64,000 nt of DNA from CAVPCZ01 sp963779225 (GTDB lineage Bacteria > Bacteroidota > Ignavibacteria > UBA10030 > UBA6906). Positions 8,610 through 17,657 of this stretch are shown here, in pieces. The stretch is taken from positions 248,001-312,000 of the forward strand of contig CAVZWW010000003.1 of assembly GCA_963779225.1 (NCBI GenBank), written 5' to 3'. The position numbers and the translations under genes are program-made. The notes beneath the pieces were generated by a model. The model made no database searches, was not told the origin of the DNA, and worked only from the letters and a program-made list of their open reading frames with translations. Every line of letters begins with the position of its first letter. Positions within the stretch are counted from its first letter, which is position 1.

Positions 8610-9710
8610 TCAAGAACCCGGAAACTTCTTCTTCCGGTTCCGGATGTAGTCGACGAACAGGTATTCGCCGAGCGTGTTCAGCGAAGAATAGTATGCCCGG
8701 CCCTGATTGGCTCTGGTGAGTTCTTCCACGAAGTTGATGAGGTACGGATCGCGGGCCACCATGAACGTCGTGATCGGGATTCTTTCACGACGGCATGCCA
8801 CTGCTTCATCGAGAGTCTTGTTCACGATTTTCGGATCGAGGCCGAACGAATTCTTGTACAGCCGGCCGTTGGGCAGGTTCATGGCGGAGGGTTTGCCGTC
8901 CGTGACCATGAAGATCTGCTTGTTGACGCTTCCCCGCCGGCGCAGGAGATCGCGTGCCAGCTGTAATCCCGCCCTGGTGTTCGTGTGAAACGGTCCCACC
9001 GTGAGGAACGGCAGTTCATTGATGCTCAGCAACCGGGCATCGTCCCCGAAACAGACCAGCGCGAGATAATCCTTCGGAAAGCGCGTCAGAACCAGTTCCG
9101 ACAGGGCCAGTGCCACCTGTTTGGCGGGGGTAATGCGGTCTTCCCCGTACAACACCATACTGTGACTGATATCGATCATCAGCACCGTCGCACAGCTGGT
9201 CTGGTGCTCGGTCTCGTAGACTTCAACATCTTCCTCTTTCAGGTTGAAATCGTCGATGCCGTTGCGGCGAAATGCATTGGAGAGTGTTGAAGTAAGATCG
9301 ATGTTGGTGGGTTGATCGCCGAAGGTAAACTTGCGGGTCTCACTGAGACGGTCGACACCTTCTCCGGTGAAGGGTGACTCGTGAGCGCCCAGGGGCGCCT
9401 TGTTCAGCGATGTGAAGATCTCGCGCAGGGCGTCCTGCCGGATCCGTTTGATGCCCGCCGGCGTCAGCTCCGGGCCGTTCGGGGCGTCCTGGATCAAACC
9501 CATCTCGCGGAGCTTGTCGATCAGGTCGTCGAGCGTCATGTCCTCGTCGAAGAGCCCGTACTCCCTGGCAAGTTGTCTCAACCATTCCAGCGCCTCCGCC
9601 ACGTCGCCGCTGGTCTGGGTGACCAGGTAGCTGAACATGGAGAGCATTTGCCGGAGCCGCTGCTCATCGGTCGCCGCCTCCGGCGACCATTGGGAATACC
9701 GGAACCTCAT
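8610..9710 (-). CDS. VWA-domain protein, partner of a MoxR-type ATPase
   Basis: 366 residues. The N-terminal half (1-170) is helical and of unknown function; the C-terminal half is a von Willebrand A domain with a complete MIDAS: DISHS (180-184), the Thr near 245 and the Asp of TDGK (271). Such domains bind a metal and a protein ligand and are driven by AAA+ ATPases in the MoxR or magnesium-chelatase manner. The ATG overlaps the stop of the ATPase gene by four bases (ATGA), so the two are made together and very likely form a complex. No chlorophyll or cobalamin genes lie nearby, so a chelatase role is not supported. Cytosolic by appearance. Confidence 0.85.
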   Translation of the reverse strand: MRFRYSQWSPEAATDEQRLRQMLSMFSYLVTQTSGDVAEALEWLRQLAREYGLFDEDMTLDDLIDKLREMGLIQDAPNGPELTPAGIKRIRQDALREIFTSLNKAPLGAHESPFTGEGVDRLSETRKFTFGDQPTNIDLTSTLSNAFRRNGIDDFNLKEEDVEVYETEHQTSCATVLMIDISHSMVLYGEDRITPAKQVALALSELVLTRFPKDYLALVCFGDDARLLSINELPFLTVGPFHTNTRAGLQLARDLLRRRGSVNKQIFMVTDGKPSAMNLPNGRLYKNSFGLDPKIVNKTLDEAVACRRERIPITTFMVARDPYLINFVEELTRANQGRAYYSSLNTLGEYLFVDYIRNRKKKFPGS

Positions 9711-11230
9711 GCGATGTCCTGGTCCTCCTCGCGCATCCCGCCATGCACCGGGAAGATACTGCCCACCATGTCTTTATAGGACGTGACGTGATCCACTTCG
9801 TCCTTGGCAATTTTCGAATTTTGATGCAGGCCCTCGAGAACGAACTCCATAAGCACGGAAAGTTCAGTTTCCCGATCCGCGCCGGGCATATGGCGCTGGA
9901 CGATTTCGCGCAGACCTTTTACTTTCTCCAGCTCCTTGCGGTAGGAGGCAACGGGCATGTCGTCGGCAACTTCAATGGTGTTGCCCGCCTCGAACCACTG
10001 AACAATCTTCTCATACCCTGCTTCATCGACGACATGCGCTGCACCGGGGCTGCCGTCGGTTTTGCGTCCGCGTTTGCGGAGGGGGTCGGGAAAATACCGC
10101 CTGAATGTTTCGCGGACCGCTTTGCCGACGAGGGCCTTGCCGACCTTCACACTTCCCTCCTGCTCCCCTTCAAAAACCAGCTCGATCTTGCCGGTAAGGC
10201 CGGGTAACACATGCGGCAGATCGCACATCCGGGGTATGACCGCCGGCTCGCCGACCAGAATGGCGCGCCGTTCCGCATTGCTGACCAGGTTTTCCATCGC
10301 CGCAATGGTCAGCCGGGCACTGACGCCCGATTTCTGATCCACAAACTCGCTCTTGCGGGCTTCAAAGGCCACCTGTTCTATGATTTCTCTGAAAAAACGC
10401 GGGATGACGATCTGCTTTCCGTTCCGTGAAACATGCGCTTCCTGTTCGGTGATCCGGATGGCGTCTTCCATCGACCGCGGGTAGTGGGTCAGGATTTGCG
10501 AGTCAATCCGGTCTTTGAGCGGAGTAATGATGTTGCCCCGGTTGGTGTAGTCTTCAGGATTTGCGGTGAAGAGGATCACGATATCCAGCGGAATACGCAC
10601 ATTGAATCCGCGGATCTGGATATCCCGTTCTTCCAGAATATTGAAGAGACCCACCTGGATCCGGGGCTGGAGGTCAGGAAGTTCATTGATGGCGAAAATG
10701 CCCCGGTTGGTGCGCGGGATGATCCCGAAATGAATCGCCCCCTCGTGAGCGTAGTGCAGACGCTGTGCCGCCGCCTTAATCGGGTCGATGTCCCCGATCA
10801 GGTCAGCCATCGTGACATCGGGCGTGGCGAGTTTCTCCCCGTACCGGTTGCTCCGGTGAAGCCATTCGATCGGCGTCCGGTCCCCCATCTCCCGGACCAG
10901 GTCCATGCCGTGCTTGCTCACGGGCGCAAAGGGGTTGTCGTTGATTTCGCTCCCCTGCACCACGGGGATATGCTCATCGAGCAGCGTGAAGAGCTGGCGA
11001 ACGATGCGGGATTTTGCCTGACCGCGGAGTCCCAGCAGGATAATATCGTGTTTTGCGAGCAGGGCGTTGATCAGGGCGGGAACCACCGTTTTGTCATATC
11101 CGACAATGCCCGGGAACAAGGGCCGGTTGTTCTTCAGCCCGGCGATAAGGTTCTCACGGAGTTCATCTTTCACGGAACGGACGGTGTAGCCACTCTCCCG
11201 GAGCTCTGAAAGGGTTTTGGGCTTGTTCAT
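9707..11230 (-). CDS. MoxR/magnesium-chelatase-like AAA+ ATPase
   Basis: 507 residues when started at the ATG at 11230, which has an AGGAG ribosome site about 8 bases upstream; an upstream extension of the frame would run into the divergent gene's leader. The Walker A loop is GLRGQAKS (67-74). The Walker B-like strand reads IFAINELPDL (178-187), with Asn-Glu rather than Asp-Glu. A sensor-1-like FTANPEDYTNRG segment and an arginine-rich lid follow. The protein resembles magnesium-chelatase I subunits and MoxR chaperones and is paired with the downstream VWA gene, so it probably remodels or inserts metal into a client protein. It is the first gene of the minus-strand run. Confidence 0.85.
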   Translation of the reverse strand: MNKPKTLSELRESGYTVRSVKDELRENLIAGLKNNRPLFPGIVGYDKTVVPALINALLAKHDIILLGLRGQAKSRIVRQLFTLLDEHIPVVQGSEINDNPFAPVSKHGMDLVREMGDRTPIEWLHRSNRYGEKLATPDVTMADLIGDIDPIKAAAQRLHYAHEGAIHFGIIPRTNRGIFAINELPDLQPRIQVGLFNILEERDIQIRGFNVRIPLDIVILFTANPEDYTNRGNIITPLKDRIDSQILTHYPRSMEDAIRITEQEAHVSRNGKQIVIPRFFREIIEQVAFEARKSEFVDQKSGVSARLTIAAMENLVSNAERRAILVGEPAVIPRMCDLPHVLPGLTGKIELVFEGEQEGSVKVGKALVGKAVRETFRRYFPDPLRKRGRKTDGSPGAAHVVDEAGYEKIVQWFEAGNTIEVADDMPVASYRKELEKVKGLREIVQRHMPGADRETELSVLMEFVLEGLHQNSKIAKDEVDHVTSYKDMVGSIFPVHGGMREEDQDIA

Positions 11231-11309
11231 CGAAGGATCTCCTGCACAACACATCTGCGCGGTTCGTTGCAATTGCCTGGGAAAACTCGTACCATACCGA
11301 ACAGCCGGC

Positions 11310-12365
11310 ATGGGGTTTCTTCTGAATACAACATTAATCGTCCGGTTTAGTTCCGTCGGCGATATCGTTCTCTCGTCACTGTTGATCCGTGCGTTGCGCA
11401 CCCGATTTCCCGAGAGTGAGATCGATTTCCTCGTCAAGGAGGAGTACGCGGATCTTGTCCGGCACAATCCGCATCTCACGCGCACGCTCGTATTGCCGGC
11501 AGGCGGATCGGCATCCGATCTGCAGCATCTTCGCTCCCGCGTCCGGCAATCCGGTTACGACCTCATCATCGACATCCACGACAGCCTCCGGAGCAGATAT
11601 CTCTGCTTCGGCTCGCGGTTTGTCGTGCGTCTGCGCAAGCGTAGGCTGGCGAGGTTCGCCCTCGTCCATGGAAAACATGATCTGTATGCGCGTTTCGGCG
11701 GCGACCCTTCCGTGGCGTTGCGGTATCTGGAACCCGTGCGGCATCTGGGCGTTTGTGACGACGGGCTGGGGCTGGAAGTTTTTGTGACCGAACAGGACCG
11801 TGCCGAGGCGGCGGGCGCGTTTGCCCGGACCGGCATTCCGGCCGGCACTCCGGTTCTGGGCATTTGCCCCACATCCCGGCATGTCACCAAAATGTGGCCT
11901 GCGGAACGTTTCGCCTCGGCAGCGGCGGCCATTGGCGCCGGACACGGTCTTCCGGTGGTGATTTTCGGTGCAGGGTCGGAACGGGATCAGTGTGCGGCGG
12001 TTGCGGAGGCGATCGGCCGGGAACAGCCCGCCCTTTCCGTTGCCACGCTTGCGGGTTCACTTTCCCTCACGGGAACGGCTGCGGCCATGGATTCCTGCGC
12101 TCTTGTTCTGACAAACGACTCCGGGCTGATGCATCTGGCTTCGTCGAGAAAACGGAAGGTGCTGGCGCTATTCGGTCCGACGGTTCGCCAGTTTGGCTTC
12201 TTCCCGTTCGGTACCGAATCCCGGGTGATCGAAGAGCACGGCCTGCCATGCCGTCCGTGCAGCTCCATCGGCGGCCCGGTCTGCCCGGAGGGGCATTTCC
12301 GGTGTATGATGGACATCACGGTGGACCGGGTAGCCGGCCAGGCCGCCGGGATCCTCGGACGATAA
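11310..12365 (+). CDS. Glycosyltransferase family 9 (heptosyltransferase-like)
   Basis: 351-residue GT-B enzyme resembling ADP-heptose:LPS heptosyltransferases that build the inner core of lipopolysaccharide at the cytoplasmic face. The N-terminal IVRFSSVGDIVLSS strand and loop, the C-terminal LTNDSGLMHLASS nucleotide-sugar site and the closing Cys-rich tail (CRPC...CPEGHFRCM) are typical of the family. The ATG at 11310 is chosen because the conserved fold starts a few residues later and because 79 bp then separate it from the divergent ATPase gene. It precedes waaA by 13 bp, which supports a role in LPS core assembly. The exact sugar and acceptor are inference. Confidence 0.9.
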   Translation: MGFLLNTTLIVRFSSVGDIVLSSLLIRALRTRFPESEIDFLVKEEYADLVRHNPHLTRTLVLPAGGSASDLQHLRSRVRQSGYDLIIDIHDSLRSRYLCFGSRFVVRLRKRRLARFALVHGKHDLYARFGGDPSVALRYLEPVRHLGVCDDGLGLEVFVTEQDRAEAAGAFARTGIPAGTPVLGICPTSRHVTKMWPAERFASAAAAIGAGHGLPVVIFGAGSERDQCAAVAEAIGREQPALSVATLAGSLSLTGTAAAMDSCALVLTNDSGLMHLASSRKRKVLALFGPTVRQFGFFPFGTESRVIEEHGLPCRPCSSIGGPVCPEGHFRCMMDITVDRVAGQAAGILGR

Positions 12366-12378
12366 CGACGGCGAGCGT

Positions 12379-13689
12379 ATGCAACAGTTCTGGATCATCG
12401 TATACAACCTGTTCACCATTCCGCTTTTCTGGGTTGCTGTCTATGTGCTTGCGTTGTTCAAGCCCAAGATACGCCGGGCTATACGCGGGCGGAAGGAATT
12501 GTTCACGGACCTCGCACACCTCATGGCGGCGTTGCCGCCCGGTCCACGGGTCTGGGTACATTCTTCTTCCATGGGTGAGTTCGAACAGGCAAAGCCCATC
12601 ATAGCTGCGCTGAAGCAGCGCTTCCCCGGCATCCGGGTGATCGTGAGCTTTTTCTCCCCCTCGGGCTACGAGCATTCGCGGAAGTATCCGCTGGCGGACG
12701 TCATCACGTATATTCCGTTTGACTCCCGTCGCGGAGCGCGGCGGTTCCTCGAACTTGTCCATCCCACCGCCGCCGTCATGGTGCGGTATGACATCTGGCC
12801 CAATCACATCTGGGAGCTCCGGCGGCGACGGATCCCGGTGATCATTGCCAACGCGACGATGCGACGCCGCACACCCCGCCGTCTGCCGCTGGCACGCTCG
12901 TTTCATCATTATGTCTATGACGCCATTGACAAAATTCTGACTGTTGCCGCAAGCGACGCGGAAGTCTTCAAGGCGCTCCGTCTTACGCATCCCCATCTGG
13001 AAACCATCGGCGACACGCGCTTTGATCAGGTTGCCGCCAGGAGCGCGGAAGCCCGGAAGCGCAACATCATCCCCCCTGCCGTGCTCGAAGGCAGAAAGGT
13101 GATTGTCGCCGGCAGCACATGGTCGGAAGATGAAGAGCAGCTCATCCCGGCATTCCTCCAGCTGCGCGCATCGATGGGTCAGCTCCTGCTCATCCTCGTG
13201 CCCCATGAACCGACCCTCGACCACCTGGAGGATCTTGAGCGGCAGCTCCAGGGGAGAGCAACCACGATACGGTTTTCAGCACTGAACGAATACCGGGACG
13301 AGGAGGTGGTACTCGTGGACAGTATAGGCATTCTCCTGGTGTTGTACGCCTACGCGCACATCGCCTACGTGGGCGGGAGTTTCCGCCAGGGAATTCACAA
13401 CGTTCTCGAAGCGGCAGCGTACGGCATTCCCGTCATCTTCGGACCCAGGCACCGGAATTCGCACGAACCGATTCTGCTTGTCGAGCGGGGGGGGGGATTT
13501 GTGATCAACGATGCCGAGGAGTTGCACCGGACCATGGCCAATCTCTTGCAGGATGAGATGGCCCGAACCACTGCAGGGGCCCGCGCCGCGGCGTTTGTCA
13601 AGGCCAACCTCGGAGCCACCGAGCGGATTCTGCACCATCTGACTCCCTATTTGACCGCCGGTGCCCCACCGCACGGAGAGACTTCATGA
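12379..13689 (+). CDS. waaA: 3-deoxy-D-manno-octulosonic acid transferase (WaaA/KdtA)
   Basis: Inner-membrane glycosyltransferase (family GT30) that adds Kdo from CMP-Kdo to lipid A precursor. The 436 residues match the family. There is an N-terminal membrane anchor (about residues 5-28), the conserved SSSMGEFEQAKPII segment containing the proposed catalytic Glu, and the CMP-Kdo site around FRQGIHNVLEAAAYGIPVIF. It is preceded by a heptosyltransferase-like gene and overlaps larC by four bases (ATGA). A run of nine G at about 13490 is in frame and does not disrupt the gene. Whether it adds one or two Kdo residues cannot be told. Confidence 0.95.
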   Translation: MQQFWIIVYNLFTIPLFWVAVYVLALFKPKIRRAIRGRKELFTDLAHLMAALPPGPRVWVHSSSMGEFEQAKPIIAALKQRFPGIRVIVSFFSPSGYEHSRKYPLADVITYIPFDSRRGARRFLELVHPTAAVMVRYDIWPNHIWELRRRRIPVIIANATMRRRTPRRLPLARSFHHYVYDAIDKILTVAASDAEVFKALRLTHPHLETIGDTRFDQVAARSAEARKRNIIPPAVLEGRKVIVAGSTWSEDEEQLIPAFLQLRASMGQLLLILVPHEPTLDHLEDLERQLQGRATTIRFSALNEYRDEEVVLVDSIGILLVLYAYAHIAYVGGSFRQGIHNVLEAAAYGIPVIFGPRHRNSHEPILLVERGGGFVINDAEELHRTMANLLQDEMARTTAGARAAAFVKANLGATERILHHLTPYLTAGAPPHGETS

Positions 13690-14879
13690 GAATAGCCTAC
13701 TTCGACACCATCGCCGGCATCGCCGGCGACATGACGCTCGCGGCGTTTGTTTCCGCCGGCATGCCCCTCGATGAACTTGCCGGCGCGCTTCGATCCCTCA
13801 ACCTAGACGGTTTCGAGCTTTCCGCGCGGCATGTTCAGCGCAGCGCGATCGACGCCGTACATCTGGAAGTGGTGGTGACCCATCAACCGCACTACCACCG
13901 GCACCTCAGGGATATTCTTACCATTTTGAAAAACAGCGGTCTGGCGCCGGGCGTCCGTGAACGGGCGACGAACATCTTCACCGTCCTGGCCGGGGCCGAG
14001 GCCCGCGTGCACAACACGACCATCGAACGCGTGCACTTTCATGAAGTGGGTGCACTGGATTCGATCGTCGACATTGTCGGAGCGGCCATCTGCCTGGAAC
14101 GGTTCGGCATAGAGCGCGTGTACTCCTCCCCCGTCCGTCTCGGCAGCGGAGGCATCATTACCACCCAGCACGGACAGATGCCGACGCCGGCACCGGCCAC
14201 GCTGGAAATTCTGAAAGAGTATCCCGTCGCCCTCACCACCATCCCCGCCGAACTCACCACGCCCACCGGCGCGGCCATCATCAAGAGTCAGTCCTCCGGG
14301 GTTCTGGACGATGAAGTGATCCGCGCGGAATCCATCGGCTACGGCGCCGGTACGCGCGAGATCGAAGGATTGCCCAATCTCCTGCGTCTCGTGATCGGCA
14401 CCATGGAACGACAGGATGATGGTGACGAATCCATGATCATCGAGTCCAATATCGACGATATGAATCCGCAGCTGCATCCCTACCTGATCGAACGCTTGCT
14501 CGCAGGTGGAGCGCACGACGCCTATCTGGTGCCGATCATCATGAAGAAGGGGCGTCCGGGAATTCTGCTTTCGGCGATCACTGACAGGGCTCACATGGAC
14601 GGCGTGATCGAGTTGATCTTCCGCGAAACACCCTCCATCGGCCTCCGGGTTCATGCTGTTGGACGCCGTAAATTGCGGCGCCGGGAGCTGGTGATCTCCA
14701 CGTCATTCGGGCCGGTCCGGGCAAAAGCCGTCGGGCGGGACGGGGGGACTGTTGTTACCGCGGAATTCGAGGAATGCAAACGTCTTGCTCAAGAACGAAA
14801 CATGCCACTCGCAGAAGTCATGCGGGCGCTCAACGAAGAACTCCGTTCCCTGTCGTCCAATCTGGAGAACCACCCATGA
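13686..14879 (+). CDS. larC: Nickel-pincer cofactor biosynthesis protein LarC
   Basis: 397-residue protein of the LarC (former DUF111) family, the CTP-dependent cyclometallase that inserts nickel into the pincer cofactor of lactate racemase and related enzymes. The conserved opening MRIAYFDTIAGIAGDM and the HFHEVGALDSIVDIVGA segment are diagnostic. In Lactobacillus the protein is made by a programmed frameshift from two ORFs; here it is one uninterrupted ORF. Neither larB nor larE nor a LarA enzyme lies in the window. The gene overlaps waaA by ATGA and is followed directly by the M49-like lipoprotein gene. Family assignment is firm; the client enzyme is unknown. Confidence 0.9.
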   Translation: MRIAYFDTIAGIAGDMTLAAFVSAGMPLDELAGALRSLNLDGFELSARHVQRSAIDAVHLEVVVTHQPHYHRHLRDILTILKNSGLAPGVRERATNIFTVLAGAEARVHNTTIERVHFHEVGALDSIVDIVGAAICLERFGIERVYSSPVRLGSGGIITTQHGQMPTPAPATLEILKEYPVALTTIPAELTTPTGAAIIKSQSSGVLDDEVIRAESIGYGAGTREIEGLPNLLRLVIGTMERQDDGDESMIIESNIDDMNPQLHPYLIERLLAGGAHDAYLVPIIMKKGRPGILLSAITDRAHMDGVIELIFRETPSIGLRVHAVGRRKLRRRELVISTSFGPVRAKAVGRDGGTVVTAEFEECKRLAQERNMPLAEVMRALNEELRSLSSNLENHP

Positions 14880-16548
14880 AGATAAACGCTCTGTTCGTTG
14901 CGCCGGTGTTGCTGGGCCTTGTGATGCTCTCCTGTTCAACCTGGAAGAAAGCAGATCCCGCCATGACCTCGCTCGATGCCCAGATCAGACGGTTTGTCCC
15001 CACGGAAATCACCGGTGATACATCGCGGTTATCCGCCGGCGACCGCGCGGCGTTGCGCAAACTCATCGCCGCCTCCCGGTACATGGACAGTCTGTATCGT
15101 CGACAGGTGTGGAGCGGCAATGAGGAGCTCCTGAAAAAGCTGGAAGCCGATACGTCACCCCTCGGCGTCCTGCGCCTTCAGTACTTCCAGATCAATCAGG
15201 GACCCTGGTCGACACTCGACCACAATGCGCCCTTCATCGAAGGGGTACCGGATCCGCGCCCCCTTAACGCCAACTATTATCCCGATGATATGTCCAAGGT
15301 GGAGTTTCAGTCATGGCTCTCAGGCCTTGCCGGGCCCGAACAGAAAAAGGCCATCGGGCTTCTTCACCACCATCAGGCGCGACGCCCAGTCCAAACTCTA
15401 TGCGGTACCCTACAACGAAGAGTACGCAACCCTGCTCCGTCCCGCCGCCACGTTGCTGCGCGAAGCCGCCCGGCTCACCGATAACGCAAGTCTCCGGACG
15501 TTTCTCTCCAAACGGGCCGATGCATTCCTGAGCAACGATTATTACGAGAGTGACGTGGCCTGGATGGACCTGGACAGCCCGATCGAAGTGACCATCGGAC
15601 CATATGAAGTGTATATGGACGGACTCTTCAATTATAAGGCTGCGTTCGAAGCCTTTGTCACGCTACGCAATGACGCCGAGACGGCCAAACTGAACAAGTT
15701 CTCCTCCTTCCTGCAGGAAATCGAGAACAACCTCCCCATCGAAGCAAAATACCGTAATCCGTCGCTGGGGTCCATGGCGCCGATCCGGGTGGTGGATGAA
15801 GTGGCCGTCGGTGGAGAAGCGCGTGCAGGCGTGCAGACGGCGGCATTCAATCTCCCCAACGACGAAAAAGTCACCGCGGAAAAAGGGAGCAAGCGGGTAA
15901 TGCTGAAGAACGTCCAGGAGGCGAAGTTCCAGAAGATCCTGACGCCGATCGCCGCCCTGATCATTGACCCCGCGCAGCGTTCCTCGGTCACCTTTGAACC
16001 GTTCTTCACGCACATCCTTGCCCACGAGTTGATGCATGGTCTCGGCCCGCACACCATTACACTCAAGGGGCAAACCACCACTGTGCGGCAGGCGATGAAA
16101 GAACTCGGCTCCGCGCTCGAAGAAGCGAAAGCCGACATTTCCGGCCTTTTCGCACTCCAGTACCTGATCGACCGCGGCGTTGTGGAGAAGTCCACCGAAC
16201 AGCACATGTACGTGACCTATCTGGCCGGCGTGTTCCGCTCGGTCCGGTTCGGCATCAACGAAGCACACGGCAAGGGGATGGCCTTGCAGTTCAACTACCT
16301 GACGGATGCCGGCGCATTCGAATACGACAGCACCGCCGGGACATTCAGTGTTAACGAAGCACGCATCAAAGGGGCGGTACGCGACCTGACCGGCATGATC
16401 ATGAGCTTGCAGGCGCTGGGCGACTATGAGGGGGCGAAGGAGCTGTTCAACAGCTATGCCGTGCTCAGACCACCCATGGTCCGCGCGCTGGAGCGGATGA
16501 AGGACATCCCCGTGGATATTCTTCCACGTTTACCCCCTGGCGGAATGA
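14876..16548 (+). pseudogene. M49-like (dipeptidyl-peptidase III type) zinc metallopeptidase lipoprotein, frameshifted
   Basis: The N-terminal part (14876 to about 15355) opens with a lipoprotein signal ending in LVMLSC, so export to the outer face of a membrane is likely. It continues after a one-base shift in the next frame. Together they would make about 556 residues with the M49-type zinc motif HELMHGLGPH (about 383-392) and the second motif EEAKAD (about 415), as in the peptidase-like half of plant Nudix hydrolase 3. The shift lies between A5 at 15342-15346 and GGG at 15356-15358. A second extra base in C5 at 16533-16537 removes a natural TGA (16546-16548) and joins the frame to the downstream SDR. 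Both are most simply read as sequencing errors; a real pseudogene is possible. Confidence 0.7.
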
Positions 16549-16562
16549 CAGGAGACTCCGCA

Positions 16563-17333
16563 ATGAACTCTTTGACCGATCGCATTGTCTGCATTACCGG
16601 CGCTTCGAGCGGAATCGGTGCCGCATGCGCACGGGTGTTTGCCGGACAGGGAGCTGCGTTGCTCCTGTCAGCCCGACGGAAGGACCGTGTGGACGCTCTC
16701 GCGGCGGAACTCCGGACCGCCCATGGAATTCGCACATTGACGTTCGCTCTCGACGTCCGCAATCTTGACGCGGTCAAATCGGCCTTTGCCGCATTGCCCC
16801 CGGAATGGCAGGCGATCGACATTCTCATCAATAACGCAGGTCTCGCCCGCGGACTGCACAAACTCCACGAGGGAGTCGTCCAGGATTGGGAGGAAATGAT
16901 CGACACCAACATCAAAGGCCTGCTGTATGTTTCACGGACTGTCGTGCCCGGCATGGTCGCGCGGAAGAGGGGACACGTGATCAACATCGGGTCCATCGCA
17001 GGCCATGATGTCTATCCCAACGGGAACGTCTATTGTGCCACCAAGCACGCCGTTGCCGCGCTCACCCGGGGTCTCAAGATGGATCTGCTCGGCACGGGGG
17101 TGCGGGTCTGCTCGCTGGATCCGGGGCTGGTGGAAACCGAGTTCAGTCTTGTGCGCTTTCACGGTGACGCCGAACGGGCATCAACCACATACAAAAACAT
17201 GCGGCCGTTACGTGGCGAAGACATCGCCGATGTGGCGCTCTTTTGCGTCACGCGTCCGTCGCACGTGGACATCAGCCAGGTTACGCTCATGCCGACCGAC
17301 CAGGCCTCGGTCCATCACGTGTTCCGGGGATGA
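16563..17333 (+). CDS. Short-chain dehydrogenase/reductase, YdfG-like
   Basis: 256-residue classical SDR beginning at the ATG at 16563, which has AGGAG eight bases upstream. The Rossmann loop GASSGIG, the NNAG strand and the catalytic YCATK are all present. The C-terminal part (PGLVETEFSLVRF and onward) resembles E. coli YdfG, an NADP-dependent 3-hydroxy acid / malonic semialdehyde reductase, so a small hydroxy acid substrate is a reasonable guess. As sequenced, the reading frame is continuous with the upstream metallopeptidase, but the ribosome site and family length argue that the SDR is a separate protein and the fusion is an artefact of one extra C. Confidence 0.88.
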   Translation: MNSLTDRIVCITGASSGIGAACARVFAGQGAALLLSARRKDRVDALAAELRTAHGIRTLTFALDVRNLDAVKSAFAALPPEWQAIDILINNAGLARGLHKLHEGVVQDWEEMIDTNIKGLLYVSRTVVPGMVARKRGHVINIGSIAGHDVYPNGNVYCATKHAVAALTRGLKMDLLGTGVRVCSLDPGLVETEFSLVRFHGDAERASTTYKNMRPLRGEDIADVALFCVTRPSHVDISQVTLMPTDQASVHHVFRG

Positions 17334-17376
17334 CGGACCCCGTCACCGGCCGGGCAGCACGCCAGGATGAACGAAG

Positions 17377-17640
17377 ATGACCGATCTGCTTCTCTTCACG
17401 GAAACGAACATGATGGCACAGCTCGAGACCGCGGAGTTTACTCTTGGATACTACACGCTGAAATTTTACACCGAAAACGGCAAACCGGTCAACAGGGCTA
17501 CGGGGACGGTGTCTGAATTCTACCTGTATCCCTCCGGCGGGACCCTCCGGGACGCCGGATTCAATCTTGTTTTCTACGATTCCCGTTTCGACACGTATCG
17601 CGGGTTCAAGCCGCCGCATCTGCGGCCCAGGAATTCCTAG
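17377..17640 (+). CDS. Small hypothetical protein (87 aa)
   Basis: An 87-residue protein rich in aromatic residues and beta-strand-like segments, with no membrane helix, signal peptide or Cys pairs. It fills most of the gap between the SDR and murB in the same direction and has no better ORF competing with it. I do not recognise a family. The regular alternation of hydrophobic residues (for example TLGYYTLKFYTENGKPV) suggests a small beta-sandwich or barrel. It could be cotranscribed with murB, which starts 17 bp later. Confidence 0.5.
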   Translation: MTDLLLFTETNMMAQLETAEFTLGYYTLKFYTENGKPVNRATGTVSEFYLYPSGGTLRDAGFNLVFYDSRFDTYRGFKPPHLRPRNS

Positions 17641-17657
17641 ACCGGACAGCCACTACC

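Noticed and set aside
15340..15360. Programmed ribosomal frameshift in the M49-like gene
   Set aside because: There is no classical slippery heptamer in the right frame with a downstream structure, and a second unrelated homopolymer change in the same gene favours sequence error.
16533..17333. Genuine peptidase-SDR fusion protein
   Set aside because: The SDR has its own AGGAG and ATG and normal family length, and removing one C restores a peptidase stop just before it.
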